NCBI RefSeq assembly: GCF_040256395.1
Contig: NZ_CP158300.1
Location: 1-64,000, forward strand
DNA length: 64,000 bases
Direction: 5' to 3'
DNA from: Deinococcus sonorensis KR-87
GTDB taxonomy: Bacteria > Deinococcota > Deinococci > Deinococcales > Deinococcaceae
Made by a program: the position numbers and the translations under genes. Positions 1 to 9,047 of the stretch are shown here, in pieces. The notes beneath the pieces were generated by a model that was not told where the DNA came from, did not search any database, and worked only from the letters and a program-made list of their open reading frames with translations. Numbering within the stretch: the first letter of the stretch is position 1; every line of letters begins with the position of its first letter.

Positions 1-661
1 CCCTGACCACGCCGATCGGGTAGCTGGCACTCTGGTTGAAGCGACTGGGCAGCGCAATGATCCGCACCAGCGGCCTTAACGATGGGGTTACGTCGGTGGT
101 GTAGACCACGGCAGCGTCCGCCTCCCCCAGCTGCACCTTCAGCGCCACCTGCCGCACGTTGGTCTCCTCGCTCACCACATTCTTCAGCACCCGCGCCGAA
201 AAGTCCCGGCCATACGTGCCGGCCTTGTCAATGGCGGCCAGCATCCGGCGGGTGTAGTCGCCCACCGGGACGGTCCTGTCCGCGATGACCAGCTTCACCC
301 CGGGCCTGGTGAGGTCGTTCAGCGTCTGCAGCGCCGGGTTGTTCTTCGGGGCGATCAAGGTGAGTTTGTTGCGCACGAACGCCTGCCCGGGCGTCACGAT
401 ACCCGCCTTCACCAGTGGGGTGTACTGTGCGTCGTTGGCGCTGGCATACACGTCGGCGCGGGCGCCACTCACCAGCTGGGTGCGCAGCGCCTGCGAACCG
501 GCAAAGCTGAAGGTGGTGTGGTGGCCACTTGCAGCATCGAAGGCGGCGCCAAGTTCGGTGAAGGCGTCGGTGAGCGACGCGGCGGCGAAGACCGTGAGGC
601 CGGCGGCCGATGCACTCCCGGCGGTCCCGAGCAGGGCGGTGAGGATCAGGGATTTGAGCAT
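1..661 (-). CDS. modA: Molybdate ABC transporter substrate-binding protein ModA (3'-truncated by window edge)
   Basis: Periplasmic/secreted molybdate- (or tungstate-) binding protein that would feed a ModBC importer lying beyond the window. Translation of the minus strand starts MLKSLILTALLGTAGSASA, a clear signal peptide, followed by GLTVFAAASLTDAF, the hallmark start of mature ModA. Further on come FAGSQALRTQLVSGARADVYASA and TNVRQVALKVQLGEADAAVVY, both typical ModA blocks. The start ATG at 659-661 is preceded by GGAG five bases upstream. The frame stays open to base 1, so roughly 220 of about 250 residues are visible. The next gene upstream encodes a regulator with a related binding domain, which supports a molybdate function. 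Family assignment is confident; the exact oxyanion is not shown. Confidence 0.93.
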   Translation of the reverse strand, partial: MLKSLILTALLGTAGSASAAGLTVFAAASLTDAFTELGAAFDAASGHHTTFSFAGSQALRTQLVSGARADVYASANDAQYTPLVKAGIVTPGQAFVRNKLTLIAPKNNPALQTLNDLTRPGVKLVIADRTVPVGDYTRRMLAAIDKAGTYGRDFSARVLKNVVSEETNVRQVALKVQLGEADAAVVYTTDVTPSLRPLVRIIALPSRFNQSASYPIGVVR

Positions 662-695
662 GGGGTCTCCAGAGGCTGGGGAGCGGAAGGGCGGG

Positions 696-1829
696 TCATC
701 CGGTCGTCTGCCACAGTTCTCCGGCGTGGGCCGGGTCGTAGCCGCCGAGCGAGGCGATCTCCGCCCGGAACGCGGGGGCCTGCGCCACCCGCAGCAGGGC
801 GGCGATGGCCGGGTGCTCCAGATGGGCCTGCGGCACCACCAGGTCAAAGCGCTCGCGCTGCAGCGGCACGAAGTCCAGCCCCAACGCCATCGCAGCCGAG
901 CGCGGACCGGGGGCCACGTCCGCGCGCCCGGAGGCCACCTGGGCGGCGACCTCCAGATGGCTGCCCAGCTCCAGGTCATAGCCGGGCAGCTGGCGGCGCT
1001 CGGTCACGCTGAGTGGCATGGCGCTCAGCCAGGCGTCCAGCAGCAGCCGGCTGCCGGAGCCGGGCTCACGGTTGGCCAGCCGCACGCGACCACCGACCAA
1101 ATCCGCCGCCCCACGAATGCCGTGCGGATTGCCCCGAGCGACCAGCAGCCCCTGCTCCCACGACCACAGGGTGTACAGATGCACCGGCTGACCCGGCAGC
1201 TCGCGCCGCACGAACGGCAGGTTGGAACTGGCAGTCCCGGCGTCCCACAGGTGGATGCCGGCGGCGTGCGCCTCGCCCCGCTTCAGGGCCTTCAGCGCCT
1301 CCAGGCTGCTGGCCGCAGACCACAGCAGCCGTGCGTCCGGGGTCTGCCGGGCCACGTGGCTGGCGGCCACGCCCAGCGAGGGATCACAGCCGATCAGCAC
1401 GGCGGTGCGGCGGGCCAGCGTCTGATCGGCGTACAGCTGCACGTCCACCTCCGGCCCGGCCTCATCCGAAGTGATGGTGCCGTCGGCGGGCTGGCCCCAG
1501 CCGCGCTCACCCGGCAGCGGAAACGCCAGCAGCCGCTCACCCACCCAGGCCAGCTGCACCCGGGTTCCAGCCGGGACCTCCGGACCAATAAGTCGCGCCC
1601 GCGCGGAGGGGTCCGGCAGGCGGAACAGCTCCTCCACCCGGCAGCCGAGCGCCCGCGCCAGCCGCAGCGCCACCAGCGTGTTCGGCACATACGCGCCGGT
1701 CTCGATGGAATGCAGCGCCTGCCGGGTCATGCCGCACTGCTGCGCCAGCTCGCTGGGACGCAGGTGCAGCCGTTCCCGCTGCGTCCGCACCCGGCAGATC
1801 AGCGGCGGTTCGGCAGCGGGAGGGGGCAT
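696..1829 (-). CDS. XRE-family regulator with periplasmic-binding-protein-like sensor domain
   Basis: A one-component regulator. Residues about 12-70 form an XRE/Cro helix-turn-helix (LRPSELAQQCGMTRQALHS, then YVPNTLVALRLARALG). Residues about 130-370 resemble a substrate-binding-protein fold of the type fused to DNA-binding domains in molybdate-responsive regulators (PBP_like family): LVARGNPHGIRGAADL, REPGSGSRLLLDAWL and SGRADVAPGPRSAAMALGLDFVPL match it. It lies 34 bases upstream of modA in the same direction, so it probably senses molybdate or a related oxyanion and controls modA; the ligand is inferred from context. A promoter-like TTGACG-N17-TACCGT sits five bases before the ATG, so the mRNA may be leaderless. 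Confidence 0.85.
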   Translation of the reverse strand: MPPPAAEPPLICRVRTQRERLHLRPSELAQQCGMTRQALHSIETGAYVPNTLVALRLARALGCRVEELFRLPDPSARARLIGPEVPAGTRVQLAWVGERLLAFPLPGERGWGQPADGTITSDEAGPEVDVQLYADQTLARRTAVLIGCDPSLGVAASHVARQTPDARLLWSAASSLEALKALKRGEAHAAGIHLWDAGTASSNLPFVRRELPGQPVHLYTLWSWEQGLLVARGNPHGIRGAADLVGGRVRLANREPGSGSRLLLDAWLSAMPLSVTERRQLPGYDLELGSHLEVAAQVASGRADVAPGPRSAAMALGLDFVPLQRERFDLVVPQAHLEHPAIAALLRVAQAPAFRAEIASLGGYDPAHAGELWQTTG

Positions 1830-1834
1830 GCCCC

Positions 1835-1863
1835 ACGGTAAAGGACACGAGACCCATCGTCAA
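1835..1863 (-). promoter_or_regulatory. Promoter for XRE/PBP regulator, near-leaderless
   Basis: On the minus strand TTGACG (1858-1863) and TACCGT (1835-1840) are spaced 17 bases apart. The -10 ends five bases before the ATG at 1829 and no Shine-Dalgarno sequence fits between, so transcription would begin at or next to the start codon. Confidence 0.5.
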
Positions 1864-1887
1864 CGATGCGCGACAGACTGGTCCGGA

Positions 1888-3117
1888 CTACGGCTGGCTG
1901 CGGCGCCCCACCAGATGACCCACGGTGGTGAGCTGCATGTCGCGCGACCGGGCCACCTGCAGGAAGGTCCGCAGCACGTCGATGGCCTCCGGGGCATTGT
2001 CGTGCAGCAGCACGATGCCGCCGGGCCGCAGCCGGGCCACCAGCCGCGACTGCACCACCGCGTCGCCGGGGTTGTTGAAGTCGCCCGGATCATCGGTCCA
2101 GAAGGTGGTGGTCAGGCCCAGCTGTTCGGCCACCTGCAGGGTCAGCGGCGAGTAGTCGCCGCCGGGCGGCCGGAAGTACCGCACCGGCTGCCCGGTGAGG
2201 GTGCTGATCGCCCGGTTGGCCGACAGCAGTTCGTCGCGCACCTGGGCGGCGCTCAGGCCCGGCAGGCGGACGTGGTGGTAGGTGTGGTTGCCCACCTCGT
2301 CGCCCTGCTCGGCCATGTCGCGCACGAAGTACGGGTAGGCCACCGCGTTGCGCCCGATCACGAAGAAGGTGGCGCGAATGCCGGCCCTGCGCAGCAGGTC
2401 CAGCAGCAGCGGCTCATACAGCGGGTGCGGCGCGTCGTCAAAGGTCAGGGCCGCCGTCCGCTGGTCCAGTGGCCCTTTGAACAGCAGGCCGCCGCGCACC
2501 CCACCGTTGAACTGCGACACGCTCTGGGCGACGCGCTGCGTCAGCAGGCCCGAGGCGCTGCCGTGGAAGGTGGGCGTCTGCTCGCGCACCCGCGCCACTG
2601 GGGCCGGAGAAGGCGCGGCACGTGTCGCCCCCTCGTAGACCCGCTCATACACGCCCAGGCCCTCCGCGTACCGGCGGAAGTCCATCAGGCGGGGGCGCGG
2701 CACCGAGGCGGTGAACAGCGGCAGCGGGCCGCCGAAGCCGCCGTAGCTGGCCCGGTCGTACACGCTGACGTCCACCTCCTCCAGCGTGGGACGCGTCCGG
2801 AAGGCGCCCTCCACCACCTGCAGGGCCAGCGCACGCTCGTGGGCCAGTGTCTGCGCTGCCGGCGTCAGCAGCAGCACCCCGTGCGCCACCTCAATAAAGC
2901 CGTTGCCCCGGTACTCCAGCCGCTCCAGCTCGGGGATGGCCGGGCGCAGCGTCAGGCGCGGCAGCACCTCGGCGGGCCGGGCGCCCGGCGCGAGCGGCTG
3001 GACCTCGCCCGGCAGAGTGGGTCGGGGCGGCTGCACCAGCGGCACCGGATGGAGGGCGCCCTGGGCCACCACGGCCGGGCCGGAGAGCAGGATCAGGAGG
3101 GTGAGGAAGGCGCGCAT
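1888..3117 (-). CDS. Secreted polysaccharide deacetylase (NodB-type)
   Basis: Predicted extracytoplasmic metal-dependent deacetylase of carbohydrate esterase family 4. An N-terminal signal peptide ([20 protein letters not shown]) is followed by about 200 residues of unassigned sequence, then the NodB domain from about residue 223. The motifs are visible: TFDDAPHP (metal-binding Asp; canonical TFDDGP), GNHTYHH (HxxxH zinc ligands) and [15 protein letters not shown] [17 protein letters not shown] and the late LLHDN segment also fit. The substrate could be cell-wall or exopolysaccharide N-acetyl sugars, and there is no local evidence to choose. It stands alone between the XRE regulator and the Gfo/ThuA pair, on the same strand. 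Confidence 0.9.
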   Translation of the reverse strand: MRAFLTLLILLSGPAVVAQGALHPVPLVQPPRPTLPGEVQPLAPGARPAEVLPRLTLRPAIPELERLEYRGNGFIEVAHGVLLLTPAAQTLAHERALALQVVEGAFRTRPTLEEVDVSVYDRASYGGFGGPLPLFTASVPRPRLMDFRRYAEGLGVYERVYEGATRAAPSPAPVARVREQTPTFHGSASGLLTQRVAQSVSQFNGGVRGGLLFKGPLDQRTAALTFDDAPHPLYEPLLLDLLRRAGIRATFFVIGRNAVAYPYFVRDMAEQGDEVGNHTYHHVRLPGLSAAQVRDELLSANRAISTLTGQPVRYFRPPGGDYSPLTLQVAEQLGLTTTFWTDDPGDFNNPGDAVVQSRLVARLRPGGIVLLHDNAPEAIDVLRTFLQVARSRDMQLTTVGHLVGRRSQP

Positions 3118-3165
3118 CTTGAACCCGATGCTGCCACGCGGTGGTTGACGGTGAATGAGCCGCGT

Positions 3166-4191
3166 TCAGGCCTGCGGCTGGGTGCTCAGCTCCGACAGCG
3201 CTACGGAGCGGCCCTCACGGGCGCTCTGGTAGCTGGCGACGATCAGCCGGACTGCCTCCAGCCCGTCCTGGCCGCTGCAGATCACCGGCCGCTCGCCGCG
3301 CACCGCCTCCAGAAACTCCACCACGCCGCGCGCGTGCGGCTCCAGCCCGGCGAAGCGGAAGGTGGTCACGTCCTGGGTGTTCCAGTCGGTGCCGGGGCTG
3401 GTGCGGTGAACGAAGCGCATTTCCGGCGTGCCGGTGCGGTTGGTGTACTCCAGTGCGCCACAGGTGCCGTAGATCCAGAAGCCCTCCTCCCAGCCGGTGG
3501 CGGTCCAGGCGTTCTCCACACTGCCCAGCGCTCCGGAGGCGAACTTCAGCTGCACCAGCGAGGTGTCCTCCACCTCCACGTCGTAGGCCAGGGTGGCCAT
3601 CTGGGCGTACACCGAGGCCACGTCGCCGCCGAAGTAGCGCGACAGGTCCATCATGTGGCTGCCGTTGTCGAGCAGCGTGCCGCCGCCGGCGCTGGCCACC
3701 GTGCCGAAACTGGCGCGGGGCGGCTGGCCGCCCCAGTCGTGCGCCTGACGCAGCCGGATGAAGGTCAGCCGGCCCAGGTCGCCCGCCTGGATCATCTTGC
3801 GGGCGTGCTCGGCAAAGGGGTTGCTGCGCAGGTGGTGGCCGGTCTGCAGCACCACGCCCGCCTCGGCGCAGACCCGGATCATGTCCTCAGCCAGGTCCAG
3901 CGACAGCGAGATCGGCTTTTCGCAGAGCACGTGCTTCCCGGCGCGCGCCGCCGCCACGGTGGCCGGATGGTGCAGCGCGTTCGGCAGGCAGATGCTGACC
4001 GCCTCCACCTCCGGATCGTTGCACAGGTCGGTGAAGTCGGCGTAGCCGCGCGGCACGTTCCACTCGGCCTGGGCGCGCTTCAGGGTCGGCTCGTGGGCGT
4101 CCGCGACCGCCACCACCTCGGCGCCCGCCGCCTGGTAGCCCTGAAAGTGGAAGCGGGCCACCCCACCGGCTCCGATCACGCCAACCTTCAC
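3166..4191 (-). CDS. Gfo/Idh/MocA family NAD(P)-dependent sugar oxidoreductase
   Basis: Cytoplasmic dehydrogenase acting on a sugar or polyol. The N-terminus [19 protein letters not shown] is a Rossmann dinucleotide motif (GxGxxxxxH). [18 protein letters not shown] carries the conserved EKP lysine, and [16 protein letters not shown] and [15 protein letters not shown] (with the GxHxxD histidine) complete the family pattern. Length of 341 residues is normal. The GTG start overlaps the stop of the upstream ThuA-like gene (GTGA), so the two are translationally coupled. Pairing with ThuA recalls the ThuA/ThuB-type keto-disaccharide pathway; the substrate is inferred, not seen. Confidence 0.9.
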   Translation of the reverse strand: MKVGVIGAGGVARFHFQGYQAAGAEVVAVADAHEPTLKRAQAEWNVPRGYADFTDLCNDPEVEAVSICLPNALHHPATVAAARAGKHVLCEKPISLSLDLAEDMIRVCAEAGVVLQTGHHLRSNPFAEHARKMIQAGDLGRLTFIRLRQAHDWGGQPPRASFGTVASAGGGTLLDNGSHMMDLSRYFGGDVASVYAQMATLAYDVEVEDTSLVQLKFASGALGSVENAWTATGWEEGFWIYGTCGALEYTNRTGTPEMRFVHRTSPGTDWNTQDVTTFRFAGLEPHARGVVEFLEAVRGERPVICSGQDGLEAVRLIVASYQSAREGRSVALSELSTQPQA

Positions 4192-4916
4192 GGCTGGACC
4201 CCTTCGACCGGCTTGGCATTGCCATAGACCGGCGCCGTGCCGGGGGTGGGGGCGGCCCAGCCGGCGGCGTTCACCAGCACCCGCTGAATCTCCGGGTTGT
4301 GGTAGGTGGGGTAGGTCTCGTGGCCGGGTCGGAAGTAGAAGATGCGCCCGGCGCCGCGCCGGTAGCTGGCTCCGCTGCGGAACACCTCGCCGCCGCTGAA
4401 CCAGCTGACGAACACCAGCTCATCCGGCTCGGGGATGTCGAAGTGCTCCCCGTACATCTCCTCGCGCTCCAGCACGATGCTCTCGCCCAGCCCCGCCGCG
4501 ACCGGATGGCCCGGCGCCACCACCCACAGGCGCTCGCGGTCGTCGGCCTCGCGCCACTTCAGGTCACAGCTGGTGCCCATCAGCCGCTTAAAGATCTTGG
4601 AGAAGTGGCCGCTGTGCAGCACCACCAGGCCCATGCCGGCCAGCACCCGGGCGTACACCCGCTCCACCACCTCGTCGGCCACCTCCCCGTGCGCCAGGTG
4701 GCCCCACCAGAACAGCACGTCGGTGCGGGCCAGCACCTCGTCGGTCAGGCCGTGCTGCGGCTCGTCCAGGGTGGCGGTCCCCACCTCGAAGCCGCCCTCG
4801 CGCAGCGCCTGGGCGATCACGGCGTGCATGCCGTCCGGGTAGATGGCCTTGACCTTCTCGTTCTTCTGCTCGTGCCGGAACTCATTCCAGACCGTGACCT
4901 GAATCGTTTTAGACAT
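4188..4916 (-). CDS. ThuA-like (trehalose utilization) domain protein
   Basis: Small cytoplasmic protein of the ThuA family (class I glutamine amidotransferase-like fold). Diagnostic segments are [35 protein letters not shown] and the C-terminal [14 protein letters not shown] then [13 protein letters not shown]. Length of 242 residues is usual. In rhizobia ThuA works with a Gfo/Idh/MocA protein (ThuB) on 3-keto derivatives of trehalose and related disaccharides. Here the partner gene overlaps by four bases downstream, which supports the same kind of two-step pathway. The family call is firm; the biochemical role is inferred. Confidence 0.88.
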   Translation of the reverse strand: MSKTIQVTVWNEFRHEQKNEKVKAIYPDGMHAVIAQALREGGFEVGTATLDEPQHGLTDEVLARTDVLFWWGHLAHGEVADEVVERVYARVLAGMGLVVLHSGHFSKIFKRLMGTSCDLKWREADDRERLWVVAPGHPVAAGLGESIVLEREEMYGEHFDIPEPDELVFVSWFSGGEVFRSGASYRRGAGRIFYFRPGHETYPTYHNPEIQRVLVNAAGWAAPTPGTAPVYGNAKPVEGVQP

Positions 4917-4971
4917 GGTGATGCGTATTCAACTCCAGTCACCCGCCGGATGCAAGGGGGGTCGTTCACGG

Positions 4972-5000
4972 TTGACGTGCTCCGGCCCGGCTCCTAGAGT
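4972..5000 (+). promoter_or_regulatory. Promoter of GH3 gene (leaderless)
   Basis: TTGACG (4972-4977), 17-base spacer, TAGAGT (4995-5000). Only six bases separate the -10 box from the ATG at 5007, which places the predicted transcription start on the start codon itself. No Shine-Dalgarno sequence could be transcribed. Confidence 0.65.
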
Positions 5001-5006
5001 CGGCGG

Positions 5007-6467
5007 ATGACCCAGAACGTGGAGCGGCTGGCCGGAGCGCTGGTGATGGTGGATCTGCCGGGGCCGACGCTGGACCCGGAAACGGCGGCGCACCTGCGCC
5101 ACTACGGCGTTCAGGCGGTGTGCCTGTTCGGCAAGAACATCCAAGACGCGTCGCAGCTGGCCCAGCTGTGCCGTGACCTGAAGGAAGTGCTGGGGCCGGA
5201 CGCCCTGATCGCGCTGGACCACGAGGGCGGCTCGGTGCTGCGCACCCCCTTCTGGCCGGCCCCGCCCAGCGCCATGAACCTGGGGTCCAGCGACGACCTG
5301 ACGCTGACGGCCGACGTCAGTGAGGCGCTGGCGCGGCAGCTGCGCTCGGTGGGCATCAACTGGAACTTTGCGCCGGTGATGGACGTGAACATCAACCCGC
5401 ACAATCCGGTGATCGGGACGCGCTCCTTCAGCGACGATCCGGACGTGGTGACCCGCCACGCGCTGGCCGCGGTGCAGGCTCACCTGCAGGCCAGGGTGGC
5501 CGCGTGCGTCAAGCACTTTCCCGGTCACGGCGACACCCGCCAGGACAGCCATTACACGCTGCCGGTGGTGGAGAGGCCGCTGGAGCGGCTGGAACAGGTG
5601 GAGTTCGCCCCCTTCAGGGCGGCGGTAGCTGCACAGGTGCCGGCCTTCATGACCGCCCACATCGTGTACCCGGCGCTGGACAAGGAGCGTCCGGCCACCC
5701 TCTCCCCCGCCATTCTGGGCGGCCTGCTGCGCCGGCACTGGGGCTATGACGGCGTGATCATCACCGACAGCATGGGCATGCGCGCCATTGACGACAACTA
5801 CGGGCGCGGCGAGGCAGGCGTGCTGAGCCTGCAGGCGGGCACCGATATGGTGATGGCGTTGGGCCGGCGGGAAGCGCAGGTCGAGACGCTGGAAGCCATT
5901 GCGGCGGCGCTGCGGGACGGTCGGCTGGACCGGGCGGCCATGCAGGCGAGCGCGGCGCGACTCCAGCGGCTGGCGCAGACCTTCCCGGCGGTGGCCGATG
6001 CCCAGGCGATCCGCCCGGACGACGCGGCGCTGTTCGAGCAGGCCTGGGCACGCGGACTGCGCGGCTGGCGGCAGCCGCAGGCCCCGGCACCCGGCAGCCG
6101 CGTGACGCTGGTGGCGCAGCGTGAACCGGAACGCGAGACCGTCACGGAGGCCGGAGTGCGCGCCTCCGCGCTGGGTCAGCTGCTGGAGCGGCTCTACACC
6201 CTGGACATCCATGCCTACGACCATGCGGCGCAGCTGGACTGGACGCAGCTGCGGGCCGCCGGGCAGCTGCTGTTGCTGGCCACCACCTCGCGCCAGCGCC
6301 CCACCGACCTGACCGGGGCGCAGCCGGACCTGCATCTGGCGCTGTCCAATCCCTACGCCGTGCAGGACATTGACGCGCCGGCGGTGGTGACCTACGGCGA
6401 CCGTCCGGAGGCGCTGGAGGCGCTGGCCGGGTGGCTGCGCGGCGACGTGGTGGCGCGCCCGCTCTGA
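5007..6467 (+). CDS. Glycoside hydrolase family 3, beta-N-acetylhexosaminidase (NagZ-like)
   Basis: Predicted cytoplasmic beta-N-acetylglucosaminidase recycling amino-sugar or cell-wall fragments. LIALDHEGGSVLR near the N-terminus and KHFPGHGDTRQDSHYTLP at about residues 167-184 are the NagZ-type signature; the latter carries the His/Asp acid-base dyad peculiar to this GH3 branch. VIITDSMGMRAI contains the conserved nucleophile Asp. At 486 residues it is longer than E. coli NagZ because it keeps a C-terminal region of about 150 residues. No signal peptide is visible. It is divergent from the ThuA/Gfo pair and is followed by a LacI-type regulator. Substrate inferred from motif. Confidence 0.9.
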   Translation: MTQNVERLAGALVMVDLPGPTLDPETAAHLRHYGVQAVCLFGKNIQDASQLAQLCRDLKEVLGPDALIALDHEGGSVLRTPFWPAPPSAMNLGSSDDLTLTADVSEALARQLRSVGINWNFAPVMDVNINPHNPVIGTRSFSDDPDVVTRHALAAVQAHLQARVAACVKHFPGHGDTRQDSHYTLPVVERPLERLEQVEFAPFRAAVAAQVPAFMTAHIVYPALDKERPATLSPAILGGLLRRHWGYDGVIITDSMGMRAIDDNYGRGEAGVLSLQAGTDMVMALGRREAQVETLEAIAAALRDGRLDRAAMQASAARLQRLAQTFPAVADAQAIRPDDAALFEQAWARGLRGWRQPQAPAPGSRVTLVAQREPERETVTEAGVRASALGQLLERLYTLDIHAYDHAAQLDWTQLRAAGQLLLLATTSRQRPTDLTGAQPDLHLALSNPYAVQDIDAPAVVTYGDRPEALEALAGWLRGDVVARPL

Positions 6468-6502
6468 CGTCCGGGGCGACGGATGCCCCCATTGCCGCAC
6501 TC

Positions 6503-6531
6503 TTGACAGCGCTTTCATATTCATTTACATT
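6503..6531 (+). promoter_or_regulatory. Promoter of LacI-family regulator with operator on the -35
   Basis: TTGACA (6503-6508), 17-base spacer, TACATT (6526-6531). A 14-bp near-palindrome TGACAGCGCTTTCA with a central CG (6504-6517) covers the -35 element and start of the spacer. It has the form of LacI/CcpA-family operators and differs from perfect symmetry at one position pair. This suggests that the LacI-type protein encoded just downstream represses its own gene. Confidence 0.65.
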
Positions 6532-6575
6532 CAGCTCAATATTCATCTGCTGGCAGGGCCAGCGAAGGGACGGCC

Positions 6576-7610
6576 GTGGCGCATACTGTAACGCTCGAAG
6601 ATGTGGCCCGGCGTGCCGGGGTTTCGCCCAGTACCGCTTCTCGGGTGCTCAGCGGCAGCATCCGGGTCACCGCCCGCAAGACCGAAGCGGTGATGCAGGC
6701 GGTGCAGGAACTGGGGTACTCGCCCAACCAGATCGCGCAGGGGCTGGCGCGCGGCCGCTCCATGAACATCGGGGTGGTGACCCAGGACATCTCCAGCGTG
6801 TTCTACGCCGAGATGCTGCGCGGCATTGAGCAGGGGCTGGCCGACAGCGAGTACCGGCCGCTCTTTATCAGCGGTCACTGGCAGGTGGCCGAGGAGCGGG
6901 CCGCGCTGGACGCGCTGCTGGGCCGCCCGGTGGACGCCCTGATCGTGCTGGGCGGCCACACCCCGGACGCGGTGCTGCAGCTGCTCGCCACCCGGGTGCC
7001 GCTGGTGCTGGTGGGCCGCGCCCAGCCGCCCGCCGACGGCAGCGGCCGCCCCTCGGCCTACAGCCTGCGGGTGGACAACGCGCTGGGCGCGCGCCTGGGG
7101 GTGCAGCACCTGCTGGAGCTGGGACACCGCCGCATCGCCTTCATCTCGGGTCCCCCCGACCACGTGGACGCCCAGGAGCGGCTGCGCGGCTACCGCGAGG
7201 CGCTGGCGCACGCTGGGCTGCCGCTGGACCCTCAGCTGGTGCTGCACGGCGACTTTCAGGAGGCGTCCGGTGAGGCGGCGGTGGAACAGCTGCTCACCCG
7301 CGGCTCCCCGTTCACGGCGGTGTTCGCCGCCAACGACCAGATGGCCTTCGGGGCGCGGCTGGCGCTGTACCGGCATGGGCTGCGGGTGCCGCAGGACGTC
7401 TCGCTGCTGGGCTTCGACAACCTGACCGTCTCGGCCTACCAGACCCCGCCCCTCACCACCGTCGAACAACCGACCCGCCAGATGGGGCACGACGCGGCCC
7501 AGCTGGTGCTGTCGGTGCTGGCTGGCCAGCCCCAGACCCAGCCGAGCTATCAGCCCCGGCTGGTACAGCGTGATTCCACCGCCGCCCCGCCCGCTTCCAC
7601 CCGGCCCTGA
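6576..7610 (+). CDS. LacI-family transcriptional regulator
   Basis: DNA-binding repressor or activator of sugar genes. The N-terminus VTLEDVARRAGVSPSTASR then VLSGSIRVTARKT is the LacI helix-turn-helix and hinge entry, followed by LGYSPNQIAQGLARGRS. The rest (INIGVV-like start, AVFAANDQMAFGARLALY, VPQDVSLLGFDN, PPLTTVEQPTRQMG) is the periplasmic-binding-protein-like effector domain. Length of 344 residues is typical. The GTG start at 6576 is chosen because AAGGGA lies just upstream and the protein then begins directly at the HTH. The beta-glucosidase gene starts 36 bases downstream, so a glucoside or its product is the likely inducer. Confidence 0.93.
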   Translation: MAHTVTLEDVARRAGVSPSTASRVLSGSIRVTARKTEAVMQAVQELGYSPNQIAQGLARGRSMNIGVVTQDISSVFYAEMLRGIEQGLADSEYRPLFISGHWQVAEERAALDALLGRPVDALIVLGGHTPDAVLQLLATRVPLVLVGRAQPPADGSGRPSAYSLRVDNALGARLGVQHLLELGHRRIAFISGPPDHVDAQERLRGYREALAHAGLPLDPQLVLHGDFQEASGEAAVEQLLTRGSPFTAVFAANDQMAFGARLALYRHGLRVPQDVSLLGFDNLTVSAYQTPPLTTVEQPTRQMGHDAAQLVLSVLAGQPQTQPSYQPRLVQRDSTAAPPASTRP

Positions 7611-7646
7611 GGGCCGGTGTTCGTTTCCCTTCCCGGAGTGTGATGC

Positions 7647-8990
7647 ATGACCCAGCTCGATACCCCCACCACCGCGCCCACCACCGTGCTGCGCGCCCAG
7701 TTTCCCAGCGATTTCATCTTCGGGGTGGCGACCTCCGCCTTTCAGATTGAGGGGGCGACCCATCAGGACGGGCGTGGCGACAGCATCTGGGACACCTTCT
7801 GCCGCGAGCCGGGCCGAATTCTGGACGGCAGCAACGGGGACGTGGCCTGCGAGCATTACGAGCGCTGGCCCGCCGACCTGGACCTGATGCAGCGCCTGGG
7901 CGTGAATGCCTACCGCTTCTCGGTGGCGTGGCCCCGCATCCAGCCGAACGGCACGGGGGCGGCCAACGCGGCGGGACTGGACTTCTACGAGCGGCTGACC
8001 GACGGCCTGCTCACCCGCGGCATCCAGCCGCACCTCACGCTCTACCACTGGGATCTGCCGCAGACGCTGGAGGACCAGGGCGGCTGGCGCAACCGCGACA
8101 CCGCCGAGCACTTTGCCGAGTACGCCCGGCTGGTCGCGGAGCGGCTGGGCGACCGGGTGCGCAGCATCGCCACGCTGAACGAGCCGTGGTGCAGCAGCAT
8201 CCTCAGTCACCAGCTGGGCGAGCACGCGCCGGGCATGCGTGACCGCCGCGCGGCGCTGCAGGCCGCCCACGTGCTGCTACTGGCCCACGGCCGGGCCATG
8301 CAGGCGATGCGGGCCCTGAACCTGCCGGCCGAACTGGGCATTGTGCTGAACCTGCAGCCGGCTTACCCGGCCAGCAGCAGCGCCGCCGATCAGGACGCCG
8401 CCCGCCGCTCCGACGGCACCTTCAACCGCTGGTTCCTGGACCCGCTGCTGCGCGGCGAGTACCCGCAGGACATCTGGGCCGACTACGGCGACGACGTGCC
8501 GCAGGTGCAGCCGGGCGACCTGGAGACCATCCGCGAGCCGCTGGATTTCCTGGGTGTCAATTACTACTCCCGCAGCTACCACGCGCAGGACGGTCACCGG
8601 CCCCAGGACGCCGAGTACACCACGATGGGCTGGGAGATTTACCCCCAGGGCCTCTCGGACCTGCTGCAGCGCCTGAACCGCGACTACACCGTCCCCCCGC
8701 TGCTGATCACCGAGAACGGTGCCGGGTACCATGATCAGCTGGAAGCGGACGGTCAGGTGCACGACGAGGCGCGGGTGCGCTACCTGCAGCAGCATATCGG
8801 TGCGGTGAATGACGCGCTGCAGGCGGGCGTGCCGATGCGCGGCTACTTCGCCTGGAGCCTGATGGACAACTTCGAGTGGGCGCACGGCTACGACAAGCGC
8901 TTCGGCCTGGTGTACGTGGACTACGCCACCCAGGAGCGCATCCTGAAGGACAGCGCCCGCTGGTACCAGCAGTTCCTGGCTGGCCGCTGA
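7647..8990 (+). CDS. bglA: Beta-glucosidase, glycoside hydrolase family 1
   Basis: Retaining beta-glucosidase hydrolysing cellobiose or other beta-glucosides in the cytoplasm. FIFGVATSAFQIEGATHQDG is the GH1 N-terminal signature. IATLNEPW carries the acid/base Glu and LLITENGAGYHD the nucleophile Glu. WSLMDNFEWAHGYDKRFGLVYVDY (split across residues about 410-433) is the family C-terminal block. 447 residues is standard for the family. The ATG at 7647 has GGAG eight bases upstream. It lies directly downstream of the LacI-family gene in the same direction and is probably under its control. Confidence 0.95.
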   Translation: MTQLDTPTTAPTTVLRAQFPSDFIFGVATSAFQIEGATHQDGRGDSIWDTFCREPGRILDGSNGDVACEHYERWPADLDLMQRLGVNAYRFSVAWPRIQPNGTGAANAAGLDFYERLTDGLLTRGIQPHLTLYHWDLPQTLEDQGGWRNRDTAEHFAEYARLVAERLGDRVRSIATLNEPWCSSILSHQLGEHAPGMRDRRAALQAAHVLLLAHGRAMQAMRALNLPAELGIVLNLQPAYPASSSAADQDAARRSDGTFNRWFLDPLLRGEYPQDIWADYGDDVPQVQPGDLETIREPLDFLGVNYYSRSYHAQDGHRPQDAEYTTMGWEIYPQGLSDLLQRLNRDYTVPPLLITENGAGYHDQLEADGQVHDEARVRYLQQHIGAVNDALQAGVPMRGYFAWSLMDNFEWAHGYDKRFGLVYVDYATQERILKDSARWYQQFLAGR

Positions 8991-9010
8991 GCCGAACCAG
9001 CAGCCCGGAG

Positions 9011-9047
9011 GCGGCCAGACCGGAAGCTACCCGCTCCGGCTGGCCGC
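9011..9047 (+). terminator. Hairpin between convergent bglA and otsA-otsB
   Basis: GCGGCCAG (9011-9018) pairs with CTGGCCGC-like sequence at 9040-9047, extended inward by CCGGA/TCCGG with one A/C mismatch, and followed by TTCCTTG. The right arm lies inside the last codons of the opposite-strand gene. It may terminate bglA transcription; the T-tract is weak. Confidence 0.35.

Noticed and set aside
1471..4227. A plus-strand open frame of over 900 codons
   Set aside because: Covers the opposite strand of the deacetylase and the Gfo oxidoreductase; low-complexity His/Gly/Arg-rich translation.
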